A DNA stretch of 64,000 nt from an uncultured Eubacteriales bacterium (GCA_902492065.1 CABUKE010000003.1:124001-188000); one strand, 5' to 3'; shown: positions 17,387 to 26,788, numbered from the stretch's first letter. A program made the numbers and translations. Notes: generated from the sequence alone by a model not told the origin.

Positions 17387-18262
17387 GTGGCGAATCATAG
17401 AAATTTTGCAATCATAGGCGGTGACCTGCGGCAAATCCGCCTCGCAAACGCACTCTCTGAGGAAGGATATTCAGTCAGCGTCTATGGCTTTGATGCGGAT
17501 ACGCCTTACCTCTCCCTGATTCCGGCGGCATCGTTGACCGAGGCGCTCAGCGGGGCGAACATCGTTGTCCTTCCCCTGCCGGCAGCTACTGACGGAGGAT
17601 GTGTCAGCGCGCCGTACTATAAGGGGAAAATCGACATTAACACATTGCTCGAACAAATGAATAAAAACCAAATTCTGCTCGGCGGCAAGCTCGACGATGG
17701 GGTAAAAAAGCTGATTGACATACATAATGTCTATGCGATTGATTATTTTCTGCGCGAAGAGCTCACTGTGCTCAACGCAATCCCCACGGCGGAGGGCGCG
17801 CTTTCCATTGCATTAAACGAAACAGCAACCACCCTTTGCGGCAGCAAATGCCTTATCATTGGATTTGGGCGAATCGGGAAAGTACTGTGCAAGATGCTTG
17901 ACGGGATTGGAGCAAAGGTATGCGCTGCCGCGCGAAAATATGAAACATTTGCATGGATTGACGCATATGGCTACGACCATTGCCATACAAACCAGCTTAA
18001 GCCAGTCATCGACCAGTACGACATTATATTCAATACCGTGCCCTACAAGGTGCTCGACAGAGAAGTGTTAAAAAACGTACGCAGCGATGCGCTTGTCATC
18101 GACCTGGCATCCAAGCCGGGCGGTGTAGATTTAAACGCCGCCAAAGAGTATGGAATAAAAACCGTGTGGGCGCTCTCCCTTCCGGGAAGGGTTGCGCCAA
18201 TCAGCGCGGGTGACATCATTAAGCAGACCGTATTAAACATCTGCACAGAATTGGGGGTGTAG
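17387..18262 (+). CDS. dpaA: Dipicolinate synthase subunit A
   Basis: About 291 residues. It is the NAD(P)-binding subunit of the enzyme that converts dihydroxy-tetrahydrodipicolinate to dipicolinic acid in the mother cell for deposit in the spore core. The N-terminus NFAIIGGDLRQIRLANALSE is the spoVFA signature. A Rossmann segment CLIIGFGRIGKVLCKML lies at about 155-171. The long frame starts at 17261, but GGAGG stands 8 bases before the GTG at 17387 and a sigma-K-like promoter lies between, so the GTG is the start. dpaB follows 5 bases later. Confidence 0.93.
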   Translation: MANHRNFAIIGGDLRQIRLANALSEEGYSVSVYGFDADTPYLSLIPAASLTEALSGANIVVLPLPAATDGGCVSAPYYKGKIDINTLLEQMNKNQILLGGKLDDGVKKLIDIHNVYAIDYFLREELTVLNAIPTAEGALSIALNETATTLCGSKCLIIGFGRIGKVLCKMLDGIGAKVCAAARKYETFAWIDAYGYDHCHTNQLKPVIDQYDIIFNTVPYKVLDREVLKNVRSDALVIDLASKPGGVDLNAAKEYGIKTVWALSLPGRVAPISAGDIIKQTVLNICTELGV

Positions 18263-18267
18263 ACAGC

Positions 18268-18846
18268 ATGGATTTAAAAGGAAAAACAATTGGGTTTGCA
18301 ATGACCGGCTCTTTCTGCACATTCAAGACCGTCGTTGCAGAACTGGAAAATTTGCAGTCGACCGGCGCGACAATTTTGCCAATCATGAGCCAGAACGCCT
18401 ATGACACCGATACGCGGTTTGGCACGGCAGAATCGTTCCGGCAGGCCTTGTGTGGGATTACCGGAAATGAAATCATACATACCATCCGGGACGCCGAACC
18501 CATCGGGCCAAAAAAGCTTCTCGACGCGCTTATCATCGCGCCGTGTACAGGCAACACGCTCGGTAAACTGGCAAACGGCATTACCGATACGCCGGTCACG
18601 CTGGCCGCTAAGGCGCACCTACGTAACGAGCGCCCACTCATCATCGCCGTTTCGACGAACGACGGCCTCGGCGCAAGCGGGAAGAACATCATGGCGCTTC
18701 TCAACCGGAAAAATATCTACTTCGTCCCGTTTGGGCAGGACGACCCGATCAAGAAAAAGAATTCCCTTGTCGCTCATATGGATTTGATTACCGTTACAAC
18801 AAAATTTGCTCTGGACGGCGAACAGTTTCAGCCGGTATTGGTTTAA
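18268..18846 (+). CDS. dpaB: Dipicolinate synthase subunit B (flavoprotein)
   Basis: A 192-residue flavoprotein of the phosphopantothenoylcysteine-decarboxylase type fold and the partner of DpaA. It shows IGFAMTGSFCTFK (8-20), LDALIIAPCTGNTLGKLANG (about 86-105) and AVSTNDGLGAS, all typical of spoVFB. GGGGGTG precedes the ATG and the two genes are separated by 5 bases. Unlike Bacillus subtilis, no asd or dapG follows; a terminator stands immediately after the stop codon. Confidence 0.93.
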   Translation: MDLKGKTIGFAMTGSFCTFKTVVAELENLQSTGATILPIMSQNAYDTDTRFGTAESFRQALCGITGNEIIHTIRDAEPIGPKKLLDALIIAPCTGNTLGKLANGITDTPVTLAAKAHLRNERPLIIAVSTNDGLGASGKNIMALLNRKNIYFVPFGQDDPIKKKNSLVAHMDLITVTTKFALDGEQFQPVLV

Positions 18847-18847
18847 T

Positions 18848-18882
18848 AAAAAAGCGTTCATCCAAAAGATGAACGCTTTTTT
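18848..18882. terminator. Bidirectional terminator, dpaB / TM2 gene
   Basis: A perfect 15-bp stem (18848-18862 with 18868-18882) has a 5-nt loop and A6/T6 flanks. It lies directly between the convergent dpaB and TM2-domain genes. Confidence 0.95.
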
Positions 18883-19281
18883 CTACTCCCGCAGCGGGAC
18901 GCCATTTGCATCTGTGTTAATAGATCCAACCAGAATCATAATTCCCTCAATAAATCCCCAAATTGCGCCAATGCCGCAAAATAAGGAAAGCACGATCTGT
19001 GCCACGCCTTTGCCTGTAAAGCCCAGGTAAAAATTATGTACACCAAGGCCGCCTAAAAAGATACCCAACAAACCGGCCGCAATCCGTGATTTCGCCATTG
19101 TGCTCTGTGCCGCCGAAGTTGCAGACAGCGGAACGCCGCACTTTCCGCAAAAGCCCGCCCCCGGCTCTATCTGCGCGCCGCAATGTGGGCAAAACCGATT
19201 TCCCTGTCCCTTCTGATAGCCGCACTTGACACACACTGCTGCATCTGAATCCATTTGACTTCCGCAATTTCTGCAATACAT
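18883..19281 (-). CDS. Double zinc-ribbon TM2-domain membrane protein
   Basis: A 132-residue protein with two N-terminal zinc ribbons (CRNCG...CVKCG at about 3-21, CPHCG...CGKCG at about 32-49). A short linker is followed by a TM2 domain (about 65-120) with GIFLGGLGVHNFYLG and two membrane helices. Such proteins are common in Clostridia and have no assigned reaction. AAGGGGATG precedes the ATG. It has its own promoter and a shared terminator, so it is monocistronic. Confidence 0.88.
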   Translation of the reverse strand: MYCRNCGSQMDSDAAVCVKCGYQKGQGNRFCPHCGAQIEPGAGFCGKCGVPLSATSAAQSTMAKSRIAAGLLGIFLGGLGVHNFYLGFTGKGVAQIVLSLFCGIGAIWGFIEGIMILVGSINTDANGVPLRE

Positions 19282-19320
19282 GATCTCATCCCCTTAAAAT
19301 TCTTTTCTCTTACCGATTTC

Positions 19321-19349
19321 AATATACCATGAAACCGGTGCCGTGTCAA
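19321..19349 (-). promoter_or_regulatory. Promoter of the TM2 gene
   Basis: On the minus strand TTGACA (19344-19349), 17 nt, TATATT (19321-19326): near-consensus sigma-A. Confidence 0.85.
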
Positions 19350-19350
19350 C

Positions 19351-19376
19351 AAAAAAGAGGGCGCGCACGCACCCTC
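19351..19376 (-). terminator. Terminator of the dprA-topA-trmFO-manA run
   Basis: On the minus strand an 8-bp stem (19369-19376 with 19357-19364, one G-U) and a 4-nt loop are followed by six Ts. It lies just after the small membrane gene at 19383. Confidence 0.85.
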
Positions 19377-19382
19377 AATCTG

Positions 19383-19646
19383 TTACATGCCCATATATTC
19401 CATAATGGGCGCTGCAATGTTTACTAAAATTGCCAAAGCAGCAATAACGATAATAATGATGCACATGGACTTTTCTTTCCCGGCCTTAATATCATAAATC
19501 GAATTTGCAATCAGCACCGCCATCATCAAAACGATTGCAATCCTTGTCAGTCCCGGCACATGCAGCCCTGCCGCGGACAGAATTGCCGATACGATTGCCA
19601 GTGCAACAAAAGCCCCCAGCGCAATCAATAAATATTTTTTCTTCAT
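19383..19646 (-). CDS. Small hydrophobic membrane protein, unknown function
   Basis: An 87-residue protein with three predicted membrane helices (about 5-25, 33-50 and 61-82) separated by a short basic loop (DIKAGKEKS). I recognise no family. It follows manA by 23 bases and precedes the terminator, so it is the last gene of the leftward unit. AAGGTGAGG precedes the ATG. Its codon use resembles its neighbours, which supports a real gene. Confidence 0.7.
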   Translation of the reverse strand: MKKKYLLIALGAFVALAIVSAILSAAGLHVPGLTRIAIVLMMAVLIANSIYDIKAGKEKSMCIIIIVIAALAILVNIAAPIMEYMGM

Positions 19647-19669
19647 TCTGACCTCACCTTCCGCCTGCC

Positions 19670-20653
19670 TTACAGCACAGGCACTTCGCTTGTTAGCAGG
19701 CCGCAGTTCCCCTCTATATGATATGCACCCAAGTATGCCGGTACAACAACGCTGTCGCCTGCGCGCAAATCCATGCAGCCGCCCTCGTACTTCAACTCCG
19801 CTTCCCCTTCGTATACGATAAGCAGTACAAAGCTCTGCCGGTTCGTTTCAAAGGAAGCCGTTCCGTCAATCTCATACTTCACCGTATCAAAATAGTCGCA
19901 CTTGCAAAGCGGGTATTTTGTTCCGCCTTCGATTTTCTCCGCCTTCGGCGCGACCTTCTCGCCGCCTTTACTCGACGACAGATTGGTTACATCTACCGAC
20001 TTTTCAATGTGCAGCTCGCGCGCGTTGCCGTTTTTGTCCACGCGCCCAAAGTCATACACGCGGTACGTCGTGTCGGAATTCTGTTGGATCTCCGCGACGA
20101 GCAGGCCGTCAAGCAGCGCATGCAGCGTCTTTGACGGAATAAAAAAGCAGTCGCCCGGCTTTACATCGACAAAGTTCATAATCTCGTCGAGCGTGTTCGT
20201 TTCAATCGCGCATGCAAACTCCTCCTTTGTCACGTCGCGGTTAAACCCGTAAATCAGCTTTGCGCCCGGCTTTGCGTCGAGAATGTACCACATCTCCGTC
20301 TTGCCGAGCTCGCCGTTTTCGTGTACCTTTGCATAGGCGTCGTCCGGGTGTACCTGTACGCTCAGCTTGTCGTTGCAGTCCAAAAACTTGACCAAAAGCG
20401 GGAACTTGTCCGGGTATTGTTGCGCAACAAAATCGCCGAGCAGGTCTTTACCGAGCAATTCGATTGCCTCTCCCAGCGTCTTGCCGTCGAGCGTGCCGCC
20501 CGCGACCGTACTCTGCCCATTTTTGTGCGCTGCAACCTCCCACGCTTCGCCCGTCGTGTCCGACGGAATATCCTTGCCGTACTTTTCCTTTAAGTTCTTA
20601 CCACCCCAAATTGGCTCTTTATACACGGGGTGCATTTTCAGTGGTTCAAGCAT
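19670..20653 (-). CDS. manA: Mannose-6-phosphate isomerase, class I
   Basis: A 327-residue cupin-type zinc enzyme interconverting mannose-6-phosphate and fructose-6-phosphate. The N-terminus PVYKEPIWGGKNLKEKYGK and the metal-site motifs QVHPDD (about 100-105), GKTEMWYIL (about 116-124) and IPSKTLHAL (about 172-180) are those of Firmicute ManA. Length is normal. Its ATG overlaps the 3' end of trmFO by 8 bases, so translation is likely coupled. This is an unusual partner for a tRNA-modification gene. Confidence 0.93.
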   Translation of the reverse strand: MLEPLKMHPVYKEPIWGGKNLKEKYGKDIPSDTTGEAWEVAAHKNGQSTVAGGTLDGKTLGEAIELLGKDLLGDFVAQQYPDKFPLLVKFLDCNDKLSVQVHPDDAYAKVHENGELGKTEMWYILDAKPGAKLIYGFNRDVTKEEFACAIETNTLDEIMNFVDVKPGDCFFIPSKTLHALLDGLLVAEIQQNSDTTYRVYDFGRVDKNGNARELHIEKSVDVTNLSSSKGGEKVAPKAEKIEGGTKYPLCKCDYFDTVKYEIDGTASFETNRQSFVLLIVYEGEAELKYEGGCMDLRAGDSVVVPAYLGAYHIEGNCGLLTSEVPVL

Positions 20654-21980
20654 TATAGTGTCCCTCCGTTTCCTGCTTCATTTTTTCAATTTCCGTATCC
20701 AAATAAGCCAGCGCGCGCGCCGAAACGGCCTCGTACCGTTCCCGCTTCTTTTTGATTCGCTCTGTCAGCCCTTCCATAATCCCAAAATTGACGTTCATCG
20801 GCTGGAAGTGCGTCACGCTGCCGTCGGCAATGTAGTTAGAGAGCGCGCCAATCGCCGTTTTATTCGTAAAATCTATCATTTCCTGTCCCGCCAGCAAGCG
20901 CGCCATATTCAATCCCGCCAAAAGCCCGCTCGAGGCGGACTCGACATAGCCCTCCACGCCGGTCATCTGCCCGGCAAAAAAGATACGCGGATTGCTCTTT
21001 AATTGATAATATTTGTTCAAAAGCCGCGGCGAGTTCAAAAACGTGTTGCGGTGCATGACGCCGTAGCGCATAAACTCCGCGTCCCGCAACGCCGGAATCA
21101 TGGAAAATACCCGCTTCTGCTCGCCGAATTTGAGGTGCGTCTGGAACCCAACAATATTGTACAGCGTCGCGGCAGCATTGTCCTGCCGAAGCTGTACCAC
21201 GGCGTAAAAGTCGTCCTTTCCCGTCTTCGGATTTGTGATGCCGACGGGTTTGAGCGGCCCAAACAGCAGCGTATCCACACCGCGCGTGGCCATCACCTCT
21301 ACCGGCATACACCCCTCAAACACCTTGCCGTTGTCAAATTCCTTCAGCTCTGCCGTCTGCGCATTTATCAGCTCATGGTAAAACGCCAGATATTCCTCTT
21401 TGTTCATCGGGCAGTTGATATAGTCCGCCGTACCACGGTCATAGCGCGCCGCATAAAACGCGCTGTCCATATCAATGCTTTCTTTTGTTACGAGCGGCGC
21501 CGCCGCGTCGAAAAAGTGCAAGTATTCCCCGCCTGTCAGGCGCGCAATCTCATCCGAGAGCGCGTCGCTCGTGAGCGGTCCCGACGCGACGATGGTATAC
21601 GCTTCCTCGTCGATGCGCGTTACCTCTTCACTGATGACCTCGATGTTTTTATGCGTGCGGATACACTCCGTCACCAGACGCGAAAACCCCTCCCGGTCGA
21701 CCGCCAGCGCGCCGCCCGCCGGCACGCGCGTCTCGTCCGCGCACGCCATGATGAGCGAGCCGAGCCGCCGCATTTCCTCTTTGAGCAGGCCGACCGCGTT
21801 AAAAATCTGGTCGGAGCGCAGCGAGTTACTGCACACAAGCTCCGCAAAGTCCGCGCTGTGATGCGCGGGCGAAAACTTGTGCGGCTTCATCTCGTATAAA
21901 CGCACCTGTATTCCTCTGTTTGCAAGCTGCCACGCGGCCTCGCACCCGGCAAGCCCCGCGCCAATTACCTTAACCTTCAC
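20646..21980 (-). CDS. trmFO: tRNA (uracil-54-C5)-methyltransferase, folate/FAD-dependent
   Basis: A 444-residue flavoprotein that makes ribothymidine-54 in tRNA, using methylenetetrahydrofolate and FADH2. The FAD-binding N-terminus is VIGAGLAGCEAAWQLA (5-20). FAELVCSNSLRS (45-56) and YINCPMNKEEY (about 188-198) are diagnostic of TrmFO, and GQMTGVEGYVES lies in the C-terminal half. It overlaps topA by 11 bases and manA by 8. The order topA-trmFO is common in Firmicutes. Confidence 0.96.
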   Translation of the reverse strand: MKVKVIGAGLAGCEAAWQLANRGIQVRLYEMKPHKFSPAHHSADFAELVCSNSLRSDQIFNAVGLLKEEMRRLGSLIMACADETRVPAGGALAVDREGFSRLVTECIRTHKNIEVISEEVTRIDEEAYTIVASGPLTSDALSDEIARLTGGEYLHFFDAAAPLVTKESIDMDSAFYAARYDRGTADYINCPMNKEEYLAFYHELINAQTAELKEFDNGKVFEGCMPVEVMATRGVDTLLFGPLKPVGITNPKTGKDDFYAVVQLRQDNAAATLYNIVGFQTHLKFGEQKRVFSMIPALRDAEFMRYGVMHRNTFLNSPRLLNKYYQLKSNPRIFFAGQMTGVEGYVESASSGLLAGLNMARLLAGQEMIDFTNKTAIGALSNYIADGSVTHFQPMNVNFGIMEGLTERIKKKRERYEAVSARALAYLDTEIEKMKQETEGHYNA

Positions 21981-24066
21981 TCTTCTTCCCGCCTACTTCT
22001 TCATAGTCACAATTCTCATTTGCACAAACAATCTTTTTTGCGCCACGCGTATTCTTCTGCAACAATACGCCGCCGCACTTCGGGCACTGCCGGCCCGCAA
22101 TGGGCATATCCCACGTCATAAAGTCACACTTCGGATTATCCTCGCAGCCGTAGTACGTCCGTCCTGTCTTACTCTTTTTGACGAGTACCGGCTTACCGCA
22201 CTTCGGGCAGTTTACGCCCGCCTCCTTGCGGATCGGCTTTGCATTGCGGCACTCCGGGAAGCCCGGACACGCCAAAAATTTGCCGTACCGACCCATCTTA
22301 TACACCATCATACGCCCGCACTTCTCACACGGTACGTCACTCACCTCGTCGGTGAGCTGTACGTGGCTGATTTCCTCCTCGGCGCGCTTCACCTCTTTGT
22401 CAAACGGGCCGTAAAACTCTTTTACAATCGACTTCCACGGGATTTCCCCGCTCTCCACCTCGTCAAGCTGGGTCTCCATATTCGCCGTAAAGTCCACGTC
22501 GACAATGTCTTTGAAGTTCTCTTTGAGCAGATTCGTCGTCACACGCCCCAGCTCGGTCGGAATCAGGCTCTTTTTCTCGCGCGTTACGTATCCACGTGCC
22601 AAAATCGTCGTAATTGTCGGCGCAAACGTCGACGGGCGGCCAATCCCCTCCTCCTCAAGCGCCTTGACGAGACTCGCCTCGGTATAGCGTGCAGGCGGCT
22701 GAGTGAAGTGCTGTTTGTTTTCCAAATTTTTCAGCTTCAGCTCCTCGCCTTCCGTAAGCGCCGGCAGCGCGGTTTCCTTTTGCTTTTCCGTGTCCGTCCC
22801 CTCAATGTATACCTTCATAAAGCCGTCAAACTTCACCTTCGACCCGCTCGCACGGAAGGTATGCCCCGCCGCGTCGATATCCGCCACGGTCGACTCGACG
22901 ACCGCATTCTCCATCTGGCTGGCCACAAACCGCTCCCAAATCAGCTTATAGAGCTTATACTGGTCGTTTGTAAGTGACTCCTTGACCCGCGCAGGCGTAA
23001 GCGTCACATCTGTCGGGCGGATAGCCTCGTGCGCGTCCTGCGCGTTTTTCCGGCTCTTAAAATTGCGGAAGCTTTTCGGCGCATACGACGCGCCGTAATT
23101 TTCCGTGATATAGTCCTTTGCTGCGTACTGCGCCTCCTGCGCGATGCGCGTCGAGTCGGTACGCATATACGTAATCAGGCCGACCGTTCCGGCCCCCTGA
23201 ATATCTACACCCTCGTAAAGCGTCTGCGCCGTCTGCATGGTCTTGCGCGACTGGAAATTGATCTTGCGCGACGCCTCCTGCTGCATGGTGGAGGTTGTAA
23301 ACGGCGGCGCGGGCGACTTCTTGATATCCGTCGTCTTGACTGTGCTGACCACAAACGGCGCACTCTTCACCGCGTCGGACACGGCCTTCGCCTCGGCCTC
23401 GTTTTTCAGCTCTGCCTTTTTCTTGCCCTCGCCGTAATAGTTCGCCTTAAAACTCTTTTTGCTCTTTGGCTCCGTCAGCTCCGCCGTAATCGTCCAGTAT
23501 TCCTGCGGCACAAACGCCTCAATCTCGTCCTCACGATCGCAAATCAGCCGCGTCGCAACCGACTGCACACGCCCGGCGCTCAGCCCCTTTTTCACTTTTT
23601 TCCACAAAATCGGGCTGAGGCGGTAGCCCACAATGCGGTCGAGCACGCGGCGCGCCTGCTGCGCATCAACCAGGCTCTGGTCAATGCCGCGCGGCTCCTT
23701 GATGGCTTTCTGCACCGCCGACTTTGTAATCTCGTTAAATGTCACGCGGCACGGGGACGCCTCCTCAATCCCGAGCGCATGCGCCAAATGCCAGCTAATC
23801 GCCTCGCCCTCGCGGTCCGGGTCGGTCGCCAGATAAATCTTGTCCGCGCCCTTTGCTTCCTTTTTCAGCTTACTCAAAAGGCTTCCCTTCCCGCGGATGG
23901 TGATGTAACGCGGCTCAAAATCGTGCTCCACATCCACGCCCATCTGGCTCTTCGGCAAATCGATAATATGCCCCATCGACGCCTCGACCTTGTACGTTGA
24001 GCCCAGATACTTTTTTATTGTCTTCGCCTTGGACGGCGACTCCACAATGACCAGTTTTTTCGACAT
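21970..24066 (-). CDS. topA: DNA topoisomerase I
   Basis: A 698-residue type IA topoisomerase that relaxes negative supercoils. The Toprim domain has LVIVESPSKAKTI (5-17) and ATDPDREGEAISWHL (80-94). The active-site tyrosine is Tyr300 in LITYMRTDSTRIA. The C-terminus has three zinc-ribbon Topo_C4 repeats (about 580-690), beginning CEKCGRMMVYKMGRYG, CPKCGKPVLVKKSKTG and CPKCGGVLLQKNTRG. It sits between dprA and trmFO, the usual Firmicute arrangement. Start is ATG with AGGTAGG upstream. Confidence 0.97.
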   Translation of the reverse strand: MSKKLVIVESPSKAKTIKKYLGSTYKVEASMGHIIDLPKSQMGVDVEHDFEPRYITIRGKGSLLSKLKKEAKGADKIYLATDPDREGEAISWHLAHALGIEEASPCRVTFNEITKSAVQKAIKEPRGIDQSLVDAQQARRVLDRIVGYRLSPILWKKVKKGLSAGRVQSVATRLICDREDEIEAFVPQEYWTITAELTEPKSKKSFKANYYGEGKKKAELKNEAEAKAVSDAVKSAPFVVSTVKTTDIKKSPAPPFTTSTMQQEASRKINFQSRKTMQTAQTLYEGVDIQGAGTVGLITYMRTDSTRIAQEAQYAAKDYITENYGASYAPKSFRNFKSRKNAQDAHEAIRPTDVTLTPARVKESLTNDQYKLYKLIWERFVASQMENAVVESTVADIDAAGHTFRASGSKVKFDGFMKVYIEGTDTEKQKETALPALTEGEELKLKNLENKQHFTQPPARYTEASLVKALEEEGIGRPSTFAPTITTILARGYVTREKKSLIPTELGRVTTNLLKENFKDIVDVDFTANMETQLDEVESGEIPWKSIVKEFYGPFDKEVKRAEEEISHVQLTDEVSDVPCEKCGRMMVYKMGRYGKFLACPGFPECRNAKPIRKEAGVNCPKCGKPVLVKKSKTGRTYYGCEDNPKCDFMTWDMPIAGRQCPKCGGVLLQKNTRGAKKIVCANENCDYEEVGGKKSEG

Positions 24067-24124
24067 TTCCTACCTCCAAAAATCAAGCATAATCTATTTC
24101 AAATTGTACGACGTATTTTCAACT

Positions 24125-25321
24125 TTATACATTCAATGTGTAAATTTTCCCGGCAAGCGCCGTAACAAGCCCCATCAGCTCCATAAGTGTCAGAGCCGCG
24201 CCCGCCTCCGCCGCAGAGAGCGAGGCATGGCGGCATATCTCGTCGATGTGCGCGTCGCGCTCAATCAGCAGCGCAATGATTTTTTTCTGCGCTTCATCGA
24301 GCTGCGCATACCGCTCGTCGTCGATACTGGGCCGTTTCGGTTCCGTGCGCTTTTCCGCCCGGTGCGGACGGCTGGCTCTCTCCGCGGGCCACTGCCTTCT
24401 TTCCACAAGAACCGGTCTGCCGCCTGCCGGCAAATCCATATGTCCCAAATCGTATTCATATTCCTCCAGAATATCCTGCGCGCACTCCGTCAGCTTCGCC
24501 CCGCCAGACTTAATAAGATGGTGACATCCTTTTGAATTTTCTCGTGTTATGTCGCCGGGAACAGCAAACACATCCTTGCCGTTTTCCAGCGCCCAATGCG
24601 CTGTAGAAGCCGTCCCGCTCCGCTGTTTTGCCTCAACGACCAGCACCCCGCGTGACAGAGCGGCAATCAGCCGATTACGGATGGGGAAGTTTTTGCCATA
24701 GGGCGGCGTTCCTGGCGGAAACTCCGTCATGACCGCACCGTTATGCACAATCGCCTCCATCAGCGCATCGTTTTCCGGCGGGTATACAATGTCAATCCCA
24801 CAGCCTAAAAACGCGACCGTCTTGGCCCCAGCGCGCAATGCACTGCTGTGCGCCACCGAGTCAATTCCGCGGGCCATGCCACTCACGATTGTAACGCCGC
24901 TTTTCGCCAGCTCATAACAGATTTCATCTGTGATCTGCCTGCCATATTCGGTACTCTCCCGCGCGCCGACAACGGCAACAGGAAGCATGTCGTCCCACAC
25001 AAGCCGCTCGCCGCGTACATATAAGACATACGGCGGGTCGTAAAGATGGCGCAGCATGTCCGGATATGGTGCATCATCATAACAGAGTACATAGGCACCG
25101 AGTTCTTTGACCTGCTCCGCAATCCGCCGCGCACGCGACAAATCCTTGTCGAGCAAAGACGCAGCCTCCGCTTCCCCAATCCCGCGGATTCCCCGGAGCT
25201 GCTGCTCTGTCGCGCGGTAAATAGCCTCTATATCTCCAAACCGCTCCAAAAGAGGCGCAACCTTTGGCGAAAAGATATGCGGCAGGTTCATCAGCCACAG
25301 CCAAAGCTCCCTTTTGTCCAC
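24125..25321 (-). CDS. dprA: DNA-processing protein DprA
   Basis: A loader of RecA onto incoming single-stranded DNA during natural transformation. The protein of about 398 residues has an N-terminal helical region, the Rossmann core with VVGARESTEYGRQ, SGMARGIDSVAHSSAL, EFPPGTPPYGKNFPIRNRLI and RSGTASTAHWALENG, and a C-terminal winged-helix (DprA_WH) domain. A linker of about 45 residues rich in Arg and Pro separates core and winged helix. The frame runs up to 25351, but AAAGGAGG stands 8 bases before the GTG at 25321, so that GTG is the preferred start. It heads the dprA-topA-trmFO-manA run. Confidence 0.94.
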   Translation of the reverse strand: MDKRELWLWLMNLPHIFSPKVAPLLERFGDIEAIYRATEQQLRGIRGIGEAEAASLLDKDLSRARRIAEQVKELGAYVLCYDDAPYPDMLRHLYDPPYVLYVRGERLVWDDMLPVAVVGARESTEYGRQITDEICYELAKSGVTIVSGMARGIDSVAHSSALRAGAKTVAFLGCGIDIVYPPENDALMEAIVHNGAVMTEFPPGTPPYGKNFPIRNRLIAALSRGVLVVEAKQRSGTASTAHWALENGKDVFAVPGDITRENSKGCHHLIKSGGAKLTECAQDILEEYEYDLGHMDLPAGGRPVLVERRQWPAERASRPHRAEKRTEPKRPSIDDERYAQLDEAQKKIIALLIERDAHIDEICRHASLSAAEAGAALTLMELMGLVTALAGKIYTLNV

Positions 25322-25456
25322 ATCGCGCGCCTCCTTTTGCCCTATTTGCACTATATAATGAAAGAATTTTTTTAAACCGCTTTTCTACCATACTACAAAT
25401 TTTCCGTTTTGTAAAGAACTTTTTTCCGCTTTTATCCTCTAACCGTCAAATTCCCG

Positions 25457-26788
25457 TTAAAATATGAGCGACCCACCCGCCTTCATCAACGCGCGAACAC
25501 GGGCCGTATCGGCTTTCTGTACCGGCGTGTTTTCGTCGATACAGCAGTATGCGGCAACGCCTGCGGCCTCCCCCATTTGGTTCAGGTTCACCATGACGCG
25601 CAGCGCACCAAATGCGCCTTCGTCGGCGTGCAGCATCCGTCCCACTGGGATAAAATTCGCGTACTGTTCCTGTACCAACATGCGGAATGGTATCTGATAG
25701 TACAGGGCGTGCTCCCCCTCCGCACGCCAGCGTCCGCGCTCTGGCGGCGATGTGCGGTCATAGTGGGTTTCCATTGTTCCGTCCAGGTATAAAAACGAAA
25801 TCCCCGCCGTGTCGCTATGGTGCTTGTCGACTCGGTAGGTCCCATAGCCAATCGCGTCCTCAAACACGCGTCCAATCAGAATGTCCTCCTGCGTAACCTT
25901 GTAACGCGTCACAAAGTGGCGCGTTTCGCGTATGCCAAGCTGTGCGCATACACCCGCCAGCGTTACCTGACAACCTCCGTATTTGCGCAGCACGTCCAAC
26001 GCCGCGCCAATCTGCCGCCGTCCCTCCAGCTCGCTCCGCGACAGCTCCTTCGCGTCGGCGCAGTCGGTGCCGAACACATGTGTGTCCGCGCGCAGCGAAA
26101 TATGTTCCAGTCCGGGGATCGGGCTGCCCCAGCCCCAGTCCTCCCGGAGCCCGAACTCGGCCCCGTGCGCCTGCAAAAGTTCTGGAACATTAAGTACTTT
26201 GTCACTCTGTAAATGATAGCATGGAGTCGGCGGCTGGATATGCCCGTTACGGTAGCTTTCCAGCCCCAGATGGGCCGCCATGTCCCCGTCGCCGGAGGCG
26301 TCGATGAAAAATCCGGCCCGGATAGCCTGTCGGCCGGACTTGTTTTCTATGATAATATGCGTAATTTTGTTATCTTTCACGACCGGCGTACAGTAGAATG
26401 TATGGAAGTATACCACAATGCCGCATTCGCGCACATACTCGTCCAGCGTGAGCTTGAGTTCCTCCGTGTTGAGCCGATAGGCAACATGCGCCGCCTCTCC
26501 GCGCGCGACAGCGCCCTTCTTTTCCAGCCTCTGTATTGTTTCGCCAGTCAGGCCGGCAATTATCTGCTTTTCTCCATAAAAATCGTGTAGGCTATGCCAG
26601 ATGTTGACCATGCCCGCCGTTGCTGTACCGCCCAGACAGTTTAGCTTTTCCACCAGGGCGACGCGCAGGCCGAGCCGTGCCGCCCGCACCGCTGCAAACA
26701 GCCCCGTACAGCTCCCGCCAATCACACACAAATCCACTTCTTCACAGACCTGCAGCCGTTTTTGCGGCTCTATGATATACTCCATCAT
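25457..26788 (-). CDS. FAD-dependent oxidoreductase (FAD_oxidored family)
   Basis: A flavoprotein of about 443 residues. The dinucleotide-binding segment is VDLCVIGGSCTGLFAAVRAA (about 18-37, with Ser in place of the usual third Gly). CLGGTATAGMVNIWH and FIDASGDGDMAAHLGLE are typical of the FAD_oxidored group, often annotated as fumarate reductase/succinate dehydrogenase-like. The substrate is unknown; relatives often lie near sugar or glycan genes. It is monocistronic, with AGGGGG before the ATG. The GTG at 26794 is too close to that site to be the start. Confidence 0.8.
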   Translation of the reverse strand: MMEYIIEPQKRLQVCEEVDLCVIGGSCTGLFAAVRAARLGLRVALVEKLNCLGGTATAGMVNIWHSLHDFYGEKQIIAGLTGETIQRLEKKGAVARGEAAHVAYRLNTEELKLTLDEYVRECGIVVYFHTFYCTPVVKDNKITHIIIENKSGRQAIRAGFFIDASGDGDMAAHLGLESYRNGHIQPPTPCYHLQSDKVLNVPELLQAHGAEFGLREDWGWGSPIPGLEHISLRADTHVFGTDCADAKELSRSELEGRRQIGAALDVLRKYGGCQVTLAGVCAQLGIRETRHFVTRYKVTQEDILIGRVFEDAIGYGTYRVDKHHSDTAGISFLYLDGTMETHYDRTSPPERGRWRAEGEHALYYQIPFRMLVQEQYANFIPVGRMLHADEGAFGALRVMVNLNQMGEAAGVAAYCCIDENTPVQKADTARVRALMKAGGSLIF

